Shown: positions 1 to 6,798, numbered from the stretch's first letter. The stretch is DNA of 7,296 nucleotides from Gammaproteobacteria bacterium (GCA_002726925.1 PBTJ01000132.1:1-7296); one strand, 5' to 3'. Program-made: numbers and translations. The notes: generated from the letters alone by a model not told the origin.

Positions 1-359
1 ATACCGGTGATGAATAACGACAATCCCAGCATCATGGCGGAAGAACTGAAGCTGGCACCACAGAGCCCAACGACAGCAAGCACCATGCCAACACGCATGA
101 TGCCTAGCAGCCGATAGCGACCCGCAAGCCAGGACACCAGCAGCGTAGCCACGAGGTAAGCACCGACATTAGCACCCCCGATCAACCCGGCCAGCGTATT
201 GCTGATGGCTAGATCATCGCGCACCGCGGGCAATAGCACGCCATAGCTAAATCGGCCAAAGGCGTGACCAACCGTTGCTGATACCGAAATCAGCAGCACG
301 ACAATCCAGCCGTTTACCCCGGAAGTTCTGGCTTCGGCCGCCTGTTGCGAATCCGTCAT
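1..359 (-). CDS. MFS transporter, YbfB/YjiJ-like (partial, C-terminus beyond left edge)
   Basis: This is the N-terminal 119 residues of an inner-membrane major facilitator superfamily transporter; the rest lies beyond the window. After a short polar N-terminus (residues 1-14, rich in Q, A and E) comes a first membrane helix from about residue 17, then the stretch HAFGRFSYGVLLPAVRDDL (residues 32-50), typical of YbfB/YjiJ-like MFS proteins. A second helix at about 56-79 has the glycine-rich GGANVGAYL pattern and ends at the basic loop AGRYR (79-83), the expected place for the helix 2-3 loop. A third helix runs from about 84 to 101. The ATG at 359 is the first in frame, but no strong Shine-Dalgarno precedes it. 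It lies 89 bases downstream of the DUF1330 gene on the same strand and may be co-transcribed with it. The family is confident; the transported compound is unknown. Confidence 0.85.
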   Translation of the reverse strand, partial: MTDSQQAAEARTSGVNGWIVVLLISVSATVGHAFGRFSYGVLLPAVRDDLAISNTLAGLIGGANVGAYLVATLLVSWLAGRYRLLGIMRVGMVLAVVGLCGASFSSSAMMLGLSLFITG

Positions 360-448
360 ATCGATTGCTCGACTTGATACATCAGCGGGTGAAAAGCCCC
401 ATACCGGCGCAGACTTGACAAAGGGAGTCGTCCTATCAAGCGACCTCT

Positions 449-889
449 TTATTCGACCGCCGCTGTGAACGGTGTACCGTCAAGATGCAGCATGACGTGA
501 TTGGCAAGCGCAGCTTTACGATGCCGAGAAGACACTTGGAATTCTGGCGCGGTCATCATCTGCATGAAGGCACTGCGTGTCGGGAAGACCATAATGGCCG
601 CGATATCACAGTTCAGATTATCGGGCCCAATCATTACCTGATCGACGGTGGCGCTGAACGCCACATGACCACCGATAGCAGCAATCTTGCTGCCTGCCTC
701 AGCAGCGTAAGTCGCATAGGCCTCGCGACCAGAGACGTCTGCTGCCGGGGTCCCAAATTCAGGATCCTCGGGTTGATATTGCGCGCGCTCGTTAAACCAA
801 AACAGATTTAGGGCGGCAACCGGCGCATCAAGGTTCCCTTGCATGAGCTTGGCTGCTTGTTCCTCGCTCGGTGAGTGATAACCCTCCAT
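449..889 (-). CDS. DUF1330 domain-containing protein
   Basis: A 146-residue soluble protein of the DUF1330 family, a ferredoxin-like (dimeric alpha/beta barrel) fold of unknown biochemical role. Family hallmarks seen are APVAALNLFWFNERAQY (residues 22-38), GREAYATYAAEA (54-65), the GGHVAFSATVDQVMIG segment (73-88), the strand CDIAAIMVFPTRSAFMQMM (94-112) and the closing PEFQVSSRHRKAAL (115-128). An in-frame ATG 14 codons upstream (931) exists, but the start at 889 is preferred because AAGGAG sits about 6 bases before it, whereas the upstream ATG would place that ribosome binding site inside the gene. It has no signal peptide or membrane segment. It lies upstream of an MFS transporter gene on the same strand and is divergent from the four-gene enzyme operon. 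Family assignment is good; no function should be inferred beyond that. Confidence 0.88.
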   Translation of the reverse strand: MEGYHSPSEEQAAKLMQGNLDAPVAALNLFWFNERAQYQPEDPEFGTPAADVSGREAYATYAAEAGSKIAAIGGHVAFSATVDQVMIGPDNLNCDIAAIMVFPTRSAFMQMMTAPEFQVSSRHRKAALANHVMLHLDGTPFTAAVE

Positions 890-1077
890 AGCCTCTCCTT
901 CTTTTCCACTTTGGCTGTCCTGTGCCAACACCTTACTCCGTTACCGGGGATTGACGCACGCATCTTCAATCTTTCCCAAGGGAACTTACAAACATGAATT
1001 TGCCGCACATTTAGCGACGCGGTTGCCCGTGGATCAAATGCTCAATCGGATAGTGGTCCCGTTATAGACTTGACTGC

Positions 1078-1106
1078 CGCGCCCTTTTTGTGGGCAAAGG
1101 GCAGCG
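1078..1106 (+). promoter_or_regulatory. Stem-loop in the leader region of the enzyme operon
   Basis: GCCCTTT (1081-1087) pairs perfectly with AAAGGGC (1096-1102) around an 8-base loop. CGC (1078-1080) pairs with GCG (1104-1106) across one bulged A (1103), giving about 10 bp. An alternative smaller hairpin can form inside it, GCCC (1081-1084) with GGGC (1092-1095), so two structures compete. No T-run follows, so it is not a typical intrinsic terminator. It ends 58 bases before the operon's first start codon. A leader RNA structure or a protein-binding dyad are both possible. Confidence 0.4.
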
Positions 1107-1153
1107 CTCGAATCATTGTCACCCTCTCCTTGTTTCTGCGAATATCCGGCGCA

Positions 1154-1159
1154 GGGAGG
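1154..1159 (+). promoter_or_regulatory. Ribosome binding site deciding the start of the CmcJ-like gene
   Basis: GGGAGG stands 5 bases before the ATG at 1165. The reading frame stays open upstream to an ATG at 1090, so this site is what places the start at 1165 and removes 25 spurious residues. Confidence 0.8.
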
Positions 1160-1164
1160 CATTT

Positions 1165-2400
1165 ATGAATACAACGAAACAACCCTTCGTTCCGGTCTTG
1201 CAGCGCACCGCCGGACAGCCCGAGCCCATTGCGGCAAATCAAGGAAGGGCTTACACCAGTTTGGATGTGAACGGCGATGCTGGCACCGCTGCAGCGGTTG
1301 CCGATGCACTGGCGCAAATTGCCAGTGGTGAGGGCCAGCAGGTCACCGACTTAATTGAACATGCTGCTCCGGGACCAATTGAGACCAAGTGGGGATTCGG
1401 CTTTCGTCGTTATGCGGAATGTCTAGAGCACATCGAGGTCAATGGTCCGCAGGCCCCCGTGGGCGGCCTTGCCTTACCGATGCGCTATACCGTGATGGAG
1501 GTGCCGTCCTATTCCGTCGTGCCGTCCAATGCCATCTGGCACGACGAGACCCGAGCAGCCGATGCCGCCAAACTCGCCAAGGACGAGCGCGATAACGCTC
1601 GACGCAGCTTATATTTTCCGCAAGTCATGCGCGATGCACGTCGCATCTCGGACTACCACCCGGGGATATCACCCCATAGTGCCCAGTGCATGGACAAACT
1701 GGGGGTTGCCTTGGCCTCTTGCGATAGTCAGTGCAACAACTTCTATGACTCGGCGGAAGTGCGCAGGGTTTTTTATCCCGAAATGGAAAAGCTGCTGCTA
1801 GAGTTCTACCCAGACGCAACGGATGCGCTAGTTTACAACCATGACGTATTCGACAAAGACTACGAAGGTGATCGTACAGAGGATCAGGATGCGAAAAATC
1901 CTGGCGTTAACGCGAACTACGCAAATCTCGTGCACAACGATTTAAACGACAACAGCGGCCGCGTGCGCTGCCGCGAGCTGCTCACCCGAAATCTGCGTAA
2001 CTTTGGCCGCGAGCAGCACTGCACCGAGGTTGAGGCAGACGAGAAAATGTCCCGTCGCTTCTTGTCGATTAATCTGGCCAAGCCCATGGAGACCGTCGAG
2101 CAAAACCCCTTTGTGCTCTGCGCTTGGCCGTCCTTCGCCGATCAGCCCTATATCAACAACTACCGGGTCTATGATGACCGGGTCGGTGAAACCACGCGGT
2201 TTACCTACAGGCCAGAACACGAGTGGTACTGGATACCCCAGCAGCAGCCCAACGAGGTGTCCATGCTCAAATGTTATGACTCAGTATGCGATGGCTCGGT
2301 ATCGCGCTGGTCATTCCACTCGGCCTGTATCGACCCCACCGCTGCGGCCGACGCTCGCTGTCGAAAGAATGTGGTGGTTCGCGCCTTCGTGTTTTTCTAG
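1165..2400 (+). CDS. CmcJ/NvfI-family Fe(II)/2-oxoglutarate-type oxidoreductase
   Basis: A 411-residue protein of the CmcJ/NvfI (AsaB-like) oxidoreductase family. Known members act in natural-product pathways: CmcJ in cephamycin 7-methoxylation and NvfI as a fungal Fe(II)/2OG endoperoxidase. Family features visible are the FYDSAEVRRVFYPEMEKLL segment, ALVYNHDVFD, the VHNDLNDNSG segment (V256 onward), and the C-terminal block with RVYDDRVGETTRF, RPEHEWYWIP (349-358), YDS, and a WSFHSACIDPT-to-VVVRAFVFF ending. H257 and D259 form a plausible HxD iron motif, H385 the distal histidine, and R398 or R406 a candidate 2OG-carboxylate contact. Unlike typical members of roughly 280-300 residues, about 110-120 extra residues precede the recognisable core. 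No signal peptide is seen. It is first in a four-gene operon, 53 bases before the nucleoside hydrolase gene. Family is confident; reaction and substrate are unknown. Confidence 0.85.
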   Translation: MNTTKQPFVPVLQRTAGQPEPIAANQGRAYTSLDVNGDAGTAAAVADALAQIASGEGQQVTDLIEHAAPGPIETKWGFGFRRYAECLEHIEVNGPQAPVGGLALPMRYTVMEVPSYSVVPSNAIWHDETRAADAAKLAKDERDNARRSLYFPQVMRDARRISDYHPGISPHSAQCMDKLGVALASCDSQCNNFYDSAEVRRVFYPEMEKLLLEFYPDATDALVYNHDVFDKDYEGDRTEDQDAKNPGVNANYANLVHNDLNDNSGRVRCRELLTRNLRNFGREQHCTEVEADEKMSRRFLSINLAKPMETVEQNPFVLCAWPSFADQPYINNYRVYDDRVGETTRFTYRPEHEWYWIPQQQPNEVSMLKCYDSVCDGSVSRWSFHSACIDPTAAADARCRKNVVVRAFVFF

Positions 2401-2453
2401 CAAGGCACACGCGCAGCCTCAGGCTCTTAAACAACAACCAAAGCAGTAGCAAC

Positions 2454-3380
2454 ATGGCCATACCAACCATTCTAGATACCGACATTGGGCACGATGTAGA
2501 TGACGTATGGGCTCTCGCCTTTCTGCTGAGATGTCCAGAACTAGAGGTCAAACTCATCACCACCAGTACCGGCGATACGGTCTATCGCGCCAAGCTGGTG
2601 GCCAAAATGCTACAGCTTATGGGCCGCACGGATATCCCCATTGGAATCGGGATTCCGCTAGACGATAACCCGCATACCCATGACACCTGGCTCGGCGACT
2701 TTGATCTCGGCCAATACCCGGGCCTCGTCCTTCAAGATGGCGTTGGCGCGATTTGCGACACCATTATGCAGGCCAAGGACCCAGTGTCCCTGATTTGCAT
2801 TGGCCCGGTACCCAACATAGCGGCGGCCCTTGCGCGACAGCCCGCCATTTGCGAAAACGCCAAGTTCGTTGGTATGCACGGTAGCATTCATCGCGGCTAC
2901 CTTGATGCACCAAAACCTATGCGCGAATTTAATGTCAAAGTGCATGCGCTGGCGTGTCGCGCGGTGTTTGAAGCACCTTGGGAGAAAGTCATTACGCCCC
3001 TGGATACCTGCGGCAACATCGTGTTGGAGGATGAGCGGTTTGCGCGGATTCGCCAGGCCGCCGAGCAGCAAGGCCCGGCTAGCCCGGCGGCTATTTGCCT
3101 CGACAATCATCTTGGATGGTATGAGCAAGTCAAAGATTGGCCAATACTCCAGCACCGCGACCCCGATACCCAAAGCTCGATTCTCTATGACCTCGTCGCC
3201 GTCTATTTAGCGTTTGCCGAGGACCTATTGGATATGCAGAGTCTGCCGATTCAGGTTACCCCGGACGGCAAAACCCTAATTAACGACGACGACGGCGCCA
3301 GCGTTCGCTGCGCCCTCAACTGGCACGACAAAAATGCCTTTCTCGACCTAGTGACCGAACGACTTGTGAGCGCGGTATGA
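2454..3380 (+). CDS. Nucleoside hydrolase (inosine-uridine preferring family)
   Basis: A 308-residue member of the IUNH superfamily, which cleaves the N-glycosidic bond of ribonucleosides using a Ca2+ bound by an N-terminal aspartate cluster. The cluster is DTDIGHDVDD (residues 8-17), the variant with one residue between the last aspartates rather than the DxDPGxDD of classic enzymes. Also present are IGPVPNIAAAL (matching the GPxTN motif), REFNVKVHALA with E158 and N160 (ribose-contacting region), and YDLVAVYLA with D246 as the conserved C-terminal aspartate; Y245 sits where classic enzymes have His. The length is normal. The frame is open back to 2286 inside the preceding gene, but the family's N-terminal beta strand begins right at M1 (2454), which settles the start although its Shine-Dalgarno is poor. 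The stop overlaps the sulfatase start. Substrate may be a modified nucleoside or another N-glycoside. Confidence 0.9.
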   Translation: MAIPTILDTDIGHDVDDVWALAFLLRCPELEVKLITTSTGDTVYRAKLVAKMLQLMGRTDIPIGIGIPLDDNPHTHDTWLGDFDLGQYPGLVLQDGVGAICDTIMQAKDPVSLICIGPVPNIAAALARQPAICENAKFVGMHGSIHRGYLDAPKPMREFNVKVHALACRAVFEAPWEKVITPLDTCGNIVLEDERFARIRQAAEQQGPASPAAICLDNHLGWYEQVKDWPILQHRDPDTQSSILYDLVAVYLAFAEDLLDMQSLPIQVTPDGKTLINDDDGASVRCALNWHDKNAFLDLVTERLVSAV

Positions 3381-4786
3381 GCAAGCGGCCCAATGTAGTG
3401 GTGCTTTTCCCGGATCAGTTGCGCGCACAATCGCTACCTTTATTCGGCGAGACACAAATCGATACACCCCACATCAATCGACTGGCCAGCGAAGGCACGC
3501 TACTGACCCAAGCGGTCTCTAACTGCCCTGTTTGCACGCCAGCGCGCGCCATGCTGCTGACCGGTCGCTATCCGCAAACCACAGGCCACCTCATCAATAC
3601 GACCCGCACCCGCCATTCGGAGATCTCCATTGGTGATGCTTTTGCGCATCAGGGCTACAAAACCGCTTGGGTGGGGAAATGGCACTTGCATACTGGGTTA
3701 TGGCCAGCACTTGACCGCATGCCGCAGCACCCTGATTGGGTGCCGGAGGGCCGGGACCGTTTGGGTTTCGACTATTGGCGCGCCTATAACCAACACATGG
3801 TCTATTTCGATGGCTTCGTGCATAAGGATGACTGGAACTATGAGCGTTGGGACGGCTACGAAACCGATGGGCTACTGAACTACGGTAAGGAATTCATGGA
3901 CTCGGCAGGAGACGATCCGTTCCTACTGTTCTTATCGCCCCATCAGCCACACTTTACGCCGTTTACCTTTGCGCCGGAGAGCTACTACCACCGGCTGCCT
4001 GCGACTCTGACACTGCCGGATAACGTGCCCGAGCATAAGCGCGAGTCTTCCCTAGACATGTACCGGCACTACCTCGCCATGATCCTTGCGGTCGATGACA
4101 TGCTCGGTAATCTGCTCGACTATCTGGATGCCAAGGGCTTGGCGAATAACACCATAGTGGTGTTTGCCTCAGATCATGGCACCCAGGGCGGCGCCCAAGG
4201 GGTAAACCCATGGTCGAAGAAAAACCCCTACGATGCGTCCATACATATTCCCGGCATTGTGCGCTTTCCAGGTCAGGTTGCTGCCGGAGAGCGCTGCGAC
4301 AACATCCTGTCTATGGTGGACTGGTTTCCTACACTTTGCGGCCTGGCGGGTATTCCAGTGCCGCGCAGTATCGAAGGCACCAACAAAGCGAGCCTGATTC
4401 TTGGCAACGCCGATGATCCATCCGCAAACGATGACTCTGCCTTCATTATGAATTTTTCGAAGTGGTTCGACTGGTTTCAAGACGGCGCCGAGTGGCGCGG
4501 CGTACGCACCAGCACCCATACCTACGCTGAGTGGTTAAATGGCAAGATCGAGCTTTACGATTTACAAACAGACCCGCTGCAAATGCATAACTTGGCAGGC
4601 GCCAGTCGCACTGTCGAAGGACACATGCAGCAGCGGCTACGCGAACACCAAGCTAAGCGACAAGACGAACTGGTGAACTGCACCGACTGGAAACATTGGC
4701 TCGACAATCAGCGCCGCGTGGTGCGCAACGCCTTTGGCGAACTCAGCCATCCAGACAGCGAGCCAGATTGGTCTTTACTTCATTAG
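3377..4786 (+). CDS. Cys-type sulfatase (S1 family, formylglycine-dependent)
   Basis: A 469-residue sulfatase of the alkaline phosphatase superfamily, expected to hydrolyse sulfate esters (some relatives act on phosphonate or phosphate monoesters). The N-terminus NVVVLFPDQLRAQSL supplies metal ligands D13 and Q14. The signature CTPARAMLLTGRYP contains C53-T-P-A-R57, where C53 must be converted to formylglycine by a maturase (FGE or anSME) encoded elsewhere. Further active-site elements are VGKWHLH with K101 and H103, SPHQPH with H189, ASDHG with D266 and H267, and WSKKN with K281/K282, followed by IHIPGIVRFPG. The C-terminal subdomain (from about 370) ends with the usual ELYDLQTDPLQMHNLA element. 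There is no signal peptide, unlike most secreted polysaccharide sulfatases, so it probably acts in the cytoplasm on a small molecule. The start ATG overlaps the nucleoside hydrolase stop (ATGA), suggesting translational coupling. Confidence 0.9.
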   Translation: MSKRPNVVVLFPDQLRAQSLPLFGETQIDTPHINRLASEGTLLTQAVSNCPVCTPARAMLLTGRYPQTTGHLINTTRTRHSEISIGDAFAHQGYKTAWVGKWHLHTGLWPALDRMPQHPDWVPEGRDRLGFDYWRAYNQHMVYFDGFVHKDDWNYERWDGYETDGLLNYGKEFMDSAGDDPFLLFLSPHQPHFTPFTFAPESYYHRLPATLTLPDNVPEHKRESSLDMYRHYLAMILAVDDMLGNLLDYLDAKGLANNTIVVFASDHGTQGGAQGVNPWSKKNPYDASIHIPGIVRFPGQVAAGERCDNILSMVDWFPTLCGLAGIPVPRSIEGTNKASLILGNADDPSANDDSAFIMNFSKWFDWFQDGAEWRGVRTSTHTYAEWLNGKIELYDLQTDPLQMHNLAGASRTVEGHMQQRLREHQAKRQDELVNCTDWKHWLDNQRRVVRNAFGELSHPDSEPDWSLLH

Positions 4787-4801
4787 CGATTCGTAACCGA
4801 T

Positions 4802-5656
4802 ATGACGCACCCAGCATTCCCCATTGAACTGAGCCCAGAGCTTATTCACACCTATGTCCAAGACGGCTTTGTGAAAACCGAAAACGTGCTGAGCGACGCC
4901 GAACTGCGAAACTACAGCGATGCGGTTGATCGAGAAGTGGCTGCACGCACCGCATCGGACACCCGCTCGGTGGCGGAAAAGACCACCTACGAGCAGAGCT
5001 TTATTCAGTGCATGCGTCTATGGGAAACCAGCCCAGATGTGCGGCCCCTATCGTGTCACGCGGGGTTGGCGGGCATCGCTGCCCAGTTGCTGGGGGTCGA
5101 CAGCGTGCGTCTTTGGCAAGATCAAGCGCTCTATAAGGAAGCTGGCGGTCGGGAAACCACCCCACATCAGGACGAAACCTTTTGGCCGATTGGCAGTGCA
5201 CCCCTTGTGAGCGCGTGGATTCCCTTCGATGCTGTGACCGTCGGCAATGGCGCCATGGCCTACGTACCCGGCTCACACCTTGCCGGCGCACTCACCCCGG
5301 TGGACATCACCCACCGCTCTGAGCCTTACGACATTTTGCGCGACCCCAGTCTTGCTAACCGCAATCCGGTTTGGGTAGAGCTGGATCCTGGAGCAGTTGT
5401 TTGGCATCACGGATTCACCGTGCATCAGGCGGCGGCGAACCTCAGCAACTCCACACGCCGCGTCTTTACTGTTGTGTATATCGCCAGTGACGCGACACGC
5501 ACCAAGAGCTGGCCGTGTTATCCGTTAGATCGCGAAGGACTCGCTGTGGGTGAGCGGCTAGACGGCGAGGGCATGCCGGTGCTCTGGCCACCACCTGCGA
5601 GCCTGCCCGACACGCCAGCCACCATAGGCGAAGGTACTGGCCCGCAGATGCAGTGA
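4802..5656 (+). CDS. Phytanoyl-CoA dioxygenase (PhyH) family protein
   Basis: A 284-residue Fe(II)/2-oxoglutarate-dependent oxygenase of the PhyH family, which hydroxylates or otherwise oxidises small substrates. The N-terminus has the family's DGFVKTENVLSDAELRNY segment (21-38). The facial triad is visible as H122-Q-D124 in TTPHQDETFW, and H208 in WHHGFTVHQAAAN. R219 or R220, 11-12 residues after H208, is the likely 2OG-binding arginine. The core AMAYVPGSH motif (151-159) between them is also typical. It has no signal peptide or membrane segment. It follows the sulfatase by 15 bases with no Shine-Dalgarno-like sequence, so translation probably depends on coupling to the upstream gene. It is the last gene of the operon and converges on the secreted-protein gene. 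The family is very likely; bacterial members rarely act on phytanoyl-CoA, so the name should not be read as a substrate. Confidence 0.9.
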   Translation: MTHPAFPIELSPELIHTYVQDGFVKTENVLSDAELRNYSDAVDREVAARTASDTRSVAEKTTYEQSFIQCMRLWETSPDVRPLSCHAGLAGIAAQLLGVDSVRLWQDQALYKEAGGRETTPHQDETFWPIGSAPLVSAWIPFDAVTVGNGAMAYVPGSHLAGALTPVDITHRSEPYDILRDPSLANRNPVWVELDPGAVVWHHGFTVHQAAANLSNSTRRVFTVVYIASDATRTKSWPCYPLDREGLAVGERLDGEGMPVLWPPPASLPDTPATIGEGTGPQMQ

Positions 5657-5685
5657 GTAGGGTAATCGCCCATTTACCGACGCGA

Positions 5686-6750
5686 TCAGCCAGCGTTGGC
5701 TTGTGCTGCTCGTGACTCTTTTTCCAGTTCGCGAGCCCCGCGCATGATGTTGCCCAGTGCATAGTTACCTTCGTGGCAAGCGTACTCGTAAATCTTGCCA
5801 TCGCTGCTCGCCCAGACGTACTCGCCACCCCAAGGCTGCGCCCACATCTCGGGGTTCTTCACCAAAAATCGGTAACGCATGGAACCATCGTCTTGACGGG
5901 TAAAATGCTCGGTCACCTGCAGATTTTTGTCCGCTCCGGATAGGGGCGGAAATTCGCCAAAGTGACGAGTCTCGACCACTAAGGTTTCTCCTTCCCAATA
6001 GCCGATCGAATCACCAAACCAGCTGGCAGCGCTCGCCTGACGGTGCTCGGCGTTTAAACGCACGATGCGGGCATCATGATTCATCTCAGTCAATATCATG
6101 ACGTGTTCGGGGGTTTGAATGATGCGCTTATGGTTGTTGTAGTAGTTCGGCAGCATTGGCGGCCCGGCAGTTGAGCGCGAACCGATAATGCAGCGCTCGG
6201 CCAACGGACGCTGCTCAATATCATCATAGGGTCCTGCGCCATTGGCATTGTCCAGCCACCAAGCCGTGCCCGTATTGCGTGCCGCAGGCAGATCCTGACT
6301 GCGCCAGAGCAGGCGCCAACTATCCTGAAGACCCCGCATACGGGCTTGTCCTGCCGACGTCATTGGCGGAATGCGTCCACTGGCAGGCGTCGTCAAAATT
6401 GAGGTGCGGAACTTGCCGTCAATCAGCACGGCCTCGGTCCCTCGATCGATCCAGAACATGTTGTAACCACCCACCCGTGCGCCCTGCTTTGGTGCCGCAC
6501 GCTCGGGGTCACTGGCGGCGTTCGCGCGCTGATTGTAGGCCTGAGCTTGCTGGGCCATGCGCTCACCTTCCTCCGGCGACAAGTACAGGTTGCCGCCGAA
6601 AGCCTCTGGACGCTGCAATGGCGTTAGCGTTCCCGCATCGTACATTCCAGTGAGGTCGCCCGCGGCAGAAGCCAGAGCGCTGGACACTATCAGCGCCGTT
6701 ATCGCACTGAGCCCAATAAAATCGCGAATTCGCAACATGCTTTTTAGCAT
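5686..6750 (-). CDS. Secreted conserved protein of unknown function
   Basis: A 354-residue protein I recognise only as a conserved uncharacterised type seen in environmental proteobacteria. Residues 1-30 form a signal peptide: basic start with R7 and R9, hydrophobic core FIGLSAITALIVSSALA, and a likely cleavage after ALASA. The mature part has IDGKFRTSILTTPASGRIPP (111-129), PNYYNNHKRIIQTPEHVMIL (201-220), TEMNHDARIVRLN (221-233), WFGDSIGYWEGETLVVET (244-261), EHFTRQDDGSMRYRF (281-295) and IYEYACHEGNYALGNIMRGAR (320-340), giving a beta-rich, probably periplasmic protein. The frame is open to 6966, but that would bury the signal peptide behind 72 residues. The start is either 6750 or 6738: GGTAGGG touches the first ATG and lies 12 bases from the second. 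It is divergent from a TonB-dependent receptor, suggesting a joint role at the envelope, by context only. Confidence 0.8.
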   Translation of the reverse strand: MLKSMLRIRDFIGLSAITALIVSSALASAAGDLTGMYDAGTLTPLQRPEAFGGNLYLSPEEGERMAQQAQAYNQRANAASDPERAAPKQGARVGGYNMFWIDRGTEAVLIDGKFRTSILTTPASGRIPPMTSAGQARMRGLQDSWRLLWRSQDLPAARNTGTAWWLDNANGAGPYDDIEQRPLAERCIIGSRSTAGPPMLPNYYNNHKRIIQTPEHVMILTEMNHDARIVRLNAEHRQASAASWFGDSIGYWEGETLVVETRHFGEFPPLSGADKNLQVTEHFTRQDDGSMRYRFLVKNPEMWAQPWGGEYVWASSDGKIYEYACHEGNYALGNIMRGARELEKESRAAQANAG

Positions 6751-6769
6751 CCCTACCGTTTCGGTTGAT

Positions 6770-6798
6770 TTTGTAAACCAGTTTAAGGGCTTAGGCAA
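6770..6798 (-). promoter_or_regulatory. Putative sigma70 promoter of the secreted protein gene
   Basis: Read on the minus strand, TTGCCT (6798-6793) and TACAAA (6775-6770) are separated by 17 bases, each matching 4 of 6 consensus positions. Transcription would begin near 6763, giving a short leader of about 13 bases to the ATG at 6750 or 25 to the ATG at 6738; the very short leader slightly favours the second start. Confidence 0.4.
6774..6785. promoter_or_regulatory. Dyad inside the promoter spacer (operator candidate)
   Basis: TAAAC and GTTTA form an inverted repeat separated by CA. It touches the -10 element and fills part of the -10/-35 spacer of the putative promoter, the usual place for a repressor site. 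The AAAC/GTTT half-sites resemble those of LacI-type regulators, but it is short and could occur by chance. Confidence 0.3.

Larger units (their letters stand above)
890..1164. other. Divergent intergenic spacer between the DUF1330 gene and the enzyme operon
   Basis: These 275 bases must hold the promoters for both divergent transcripts. No convincing -35/-10 pair could be assigned for either direction: TTGACT at 1070-1075 and TATAGA at 1063-1068 are isolated partial matches. A strong hairpin lies at 1078-1106. A small dyad TTCCC-AA-GGGAA lies at 973-984. Open frames here are short, lack ribosome binding sites and do not resemble known proteins. Confidence 0.6.

Noticed and set aside
421..448. 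Hairpin GAGGTCG/CGACTC between the DUF1330 and MFS genes as a terminator.
   Set aside because: The stem has a bulge, the loop is 10 bases and only CCCTTTG follows on the minus strand, so termination is unlikely.
485..811. Plus-strand open frame of 108 codons opposite the DUF1330 gene.
   Set aside because: It is antisense to a well-supported gene, lacks a ribosome binding site and has no protein-like pattern.
890..931. Upstream in-frame extension of the DUF1330 gene (14 more residues).
   Set aside because: The extension is polar and unlike the family N-terminus, and the strong AAGGAG site lies inside it, just before the ATG at 889.
973..984. TTCCC-AA-GGGAA dyad as an operator.
   Set aside because: Only 5 bp per arm, no promoter could be matched to it, and such dyads occur often by chance.
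1090..1164. Upstream in-frame extension of the CmcJ-like gene from an ATG at 1090.
   Set aside because: It overlaps the leader hairpin and lacks a ribosome binding site; GGGAGG supports the ATG at 1165.
2286..2453. N-terminal extension of the nucleoside hydrolase overlapping the CmcJ-like gene.
   Set aside because: The 56 extra residues are an out-of-frame reading of the CmcJ C-terminus; family homology begins at the ATG at 2454.
5657..5700. Possible bidirectional terminator between the convergent genes (GGTAA/TTACC, and AGCCA-GCGT-TGGCT near 5688-5701).
   Set aside because: Both stems are only 5 bp and neither is followed by a T-run on either strand.
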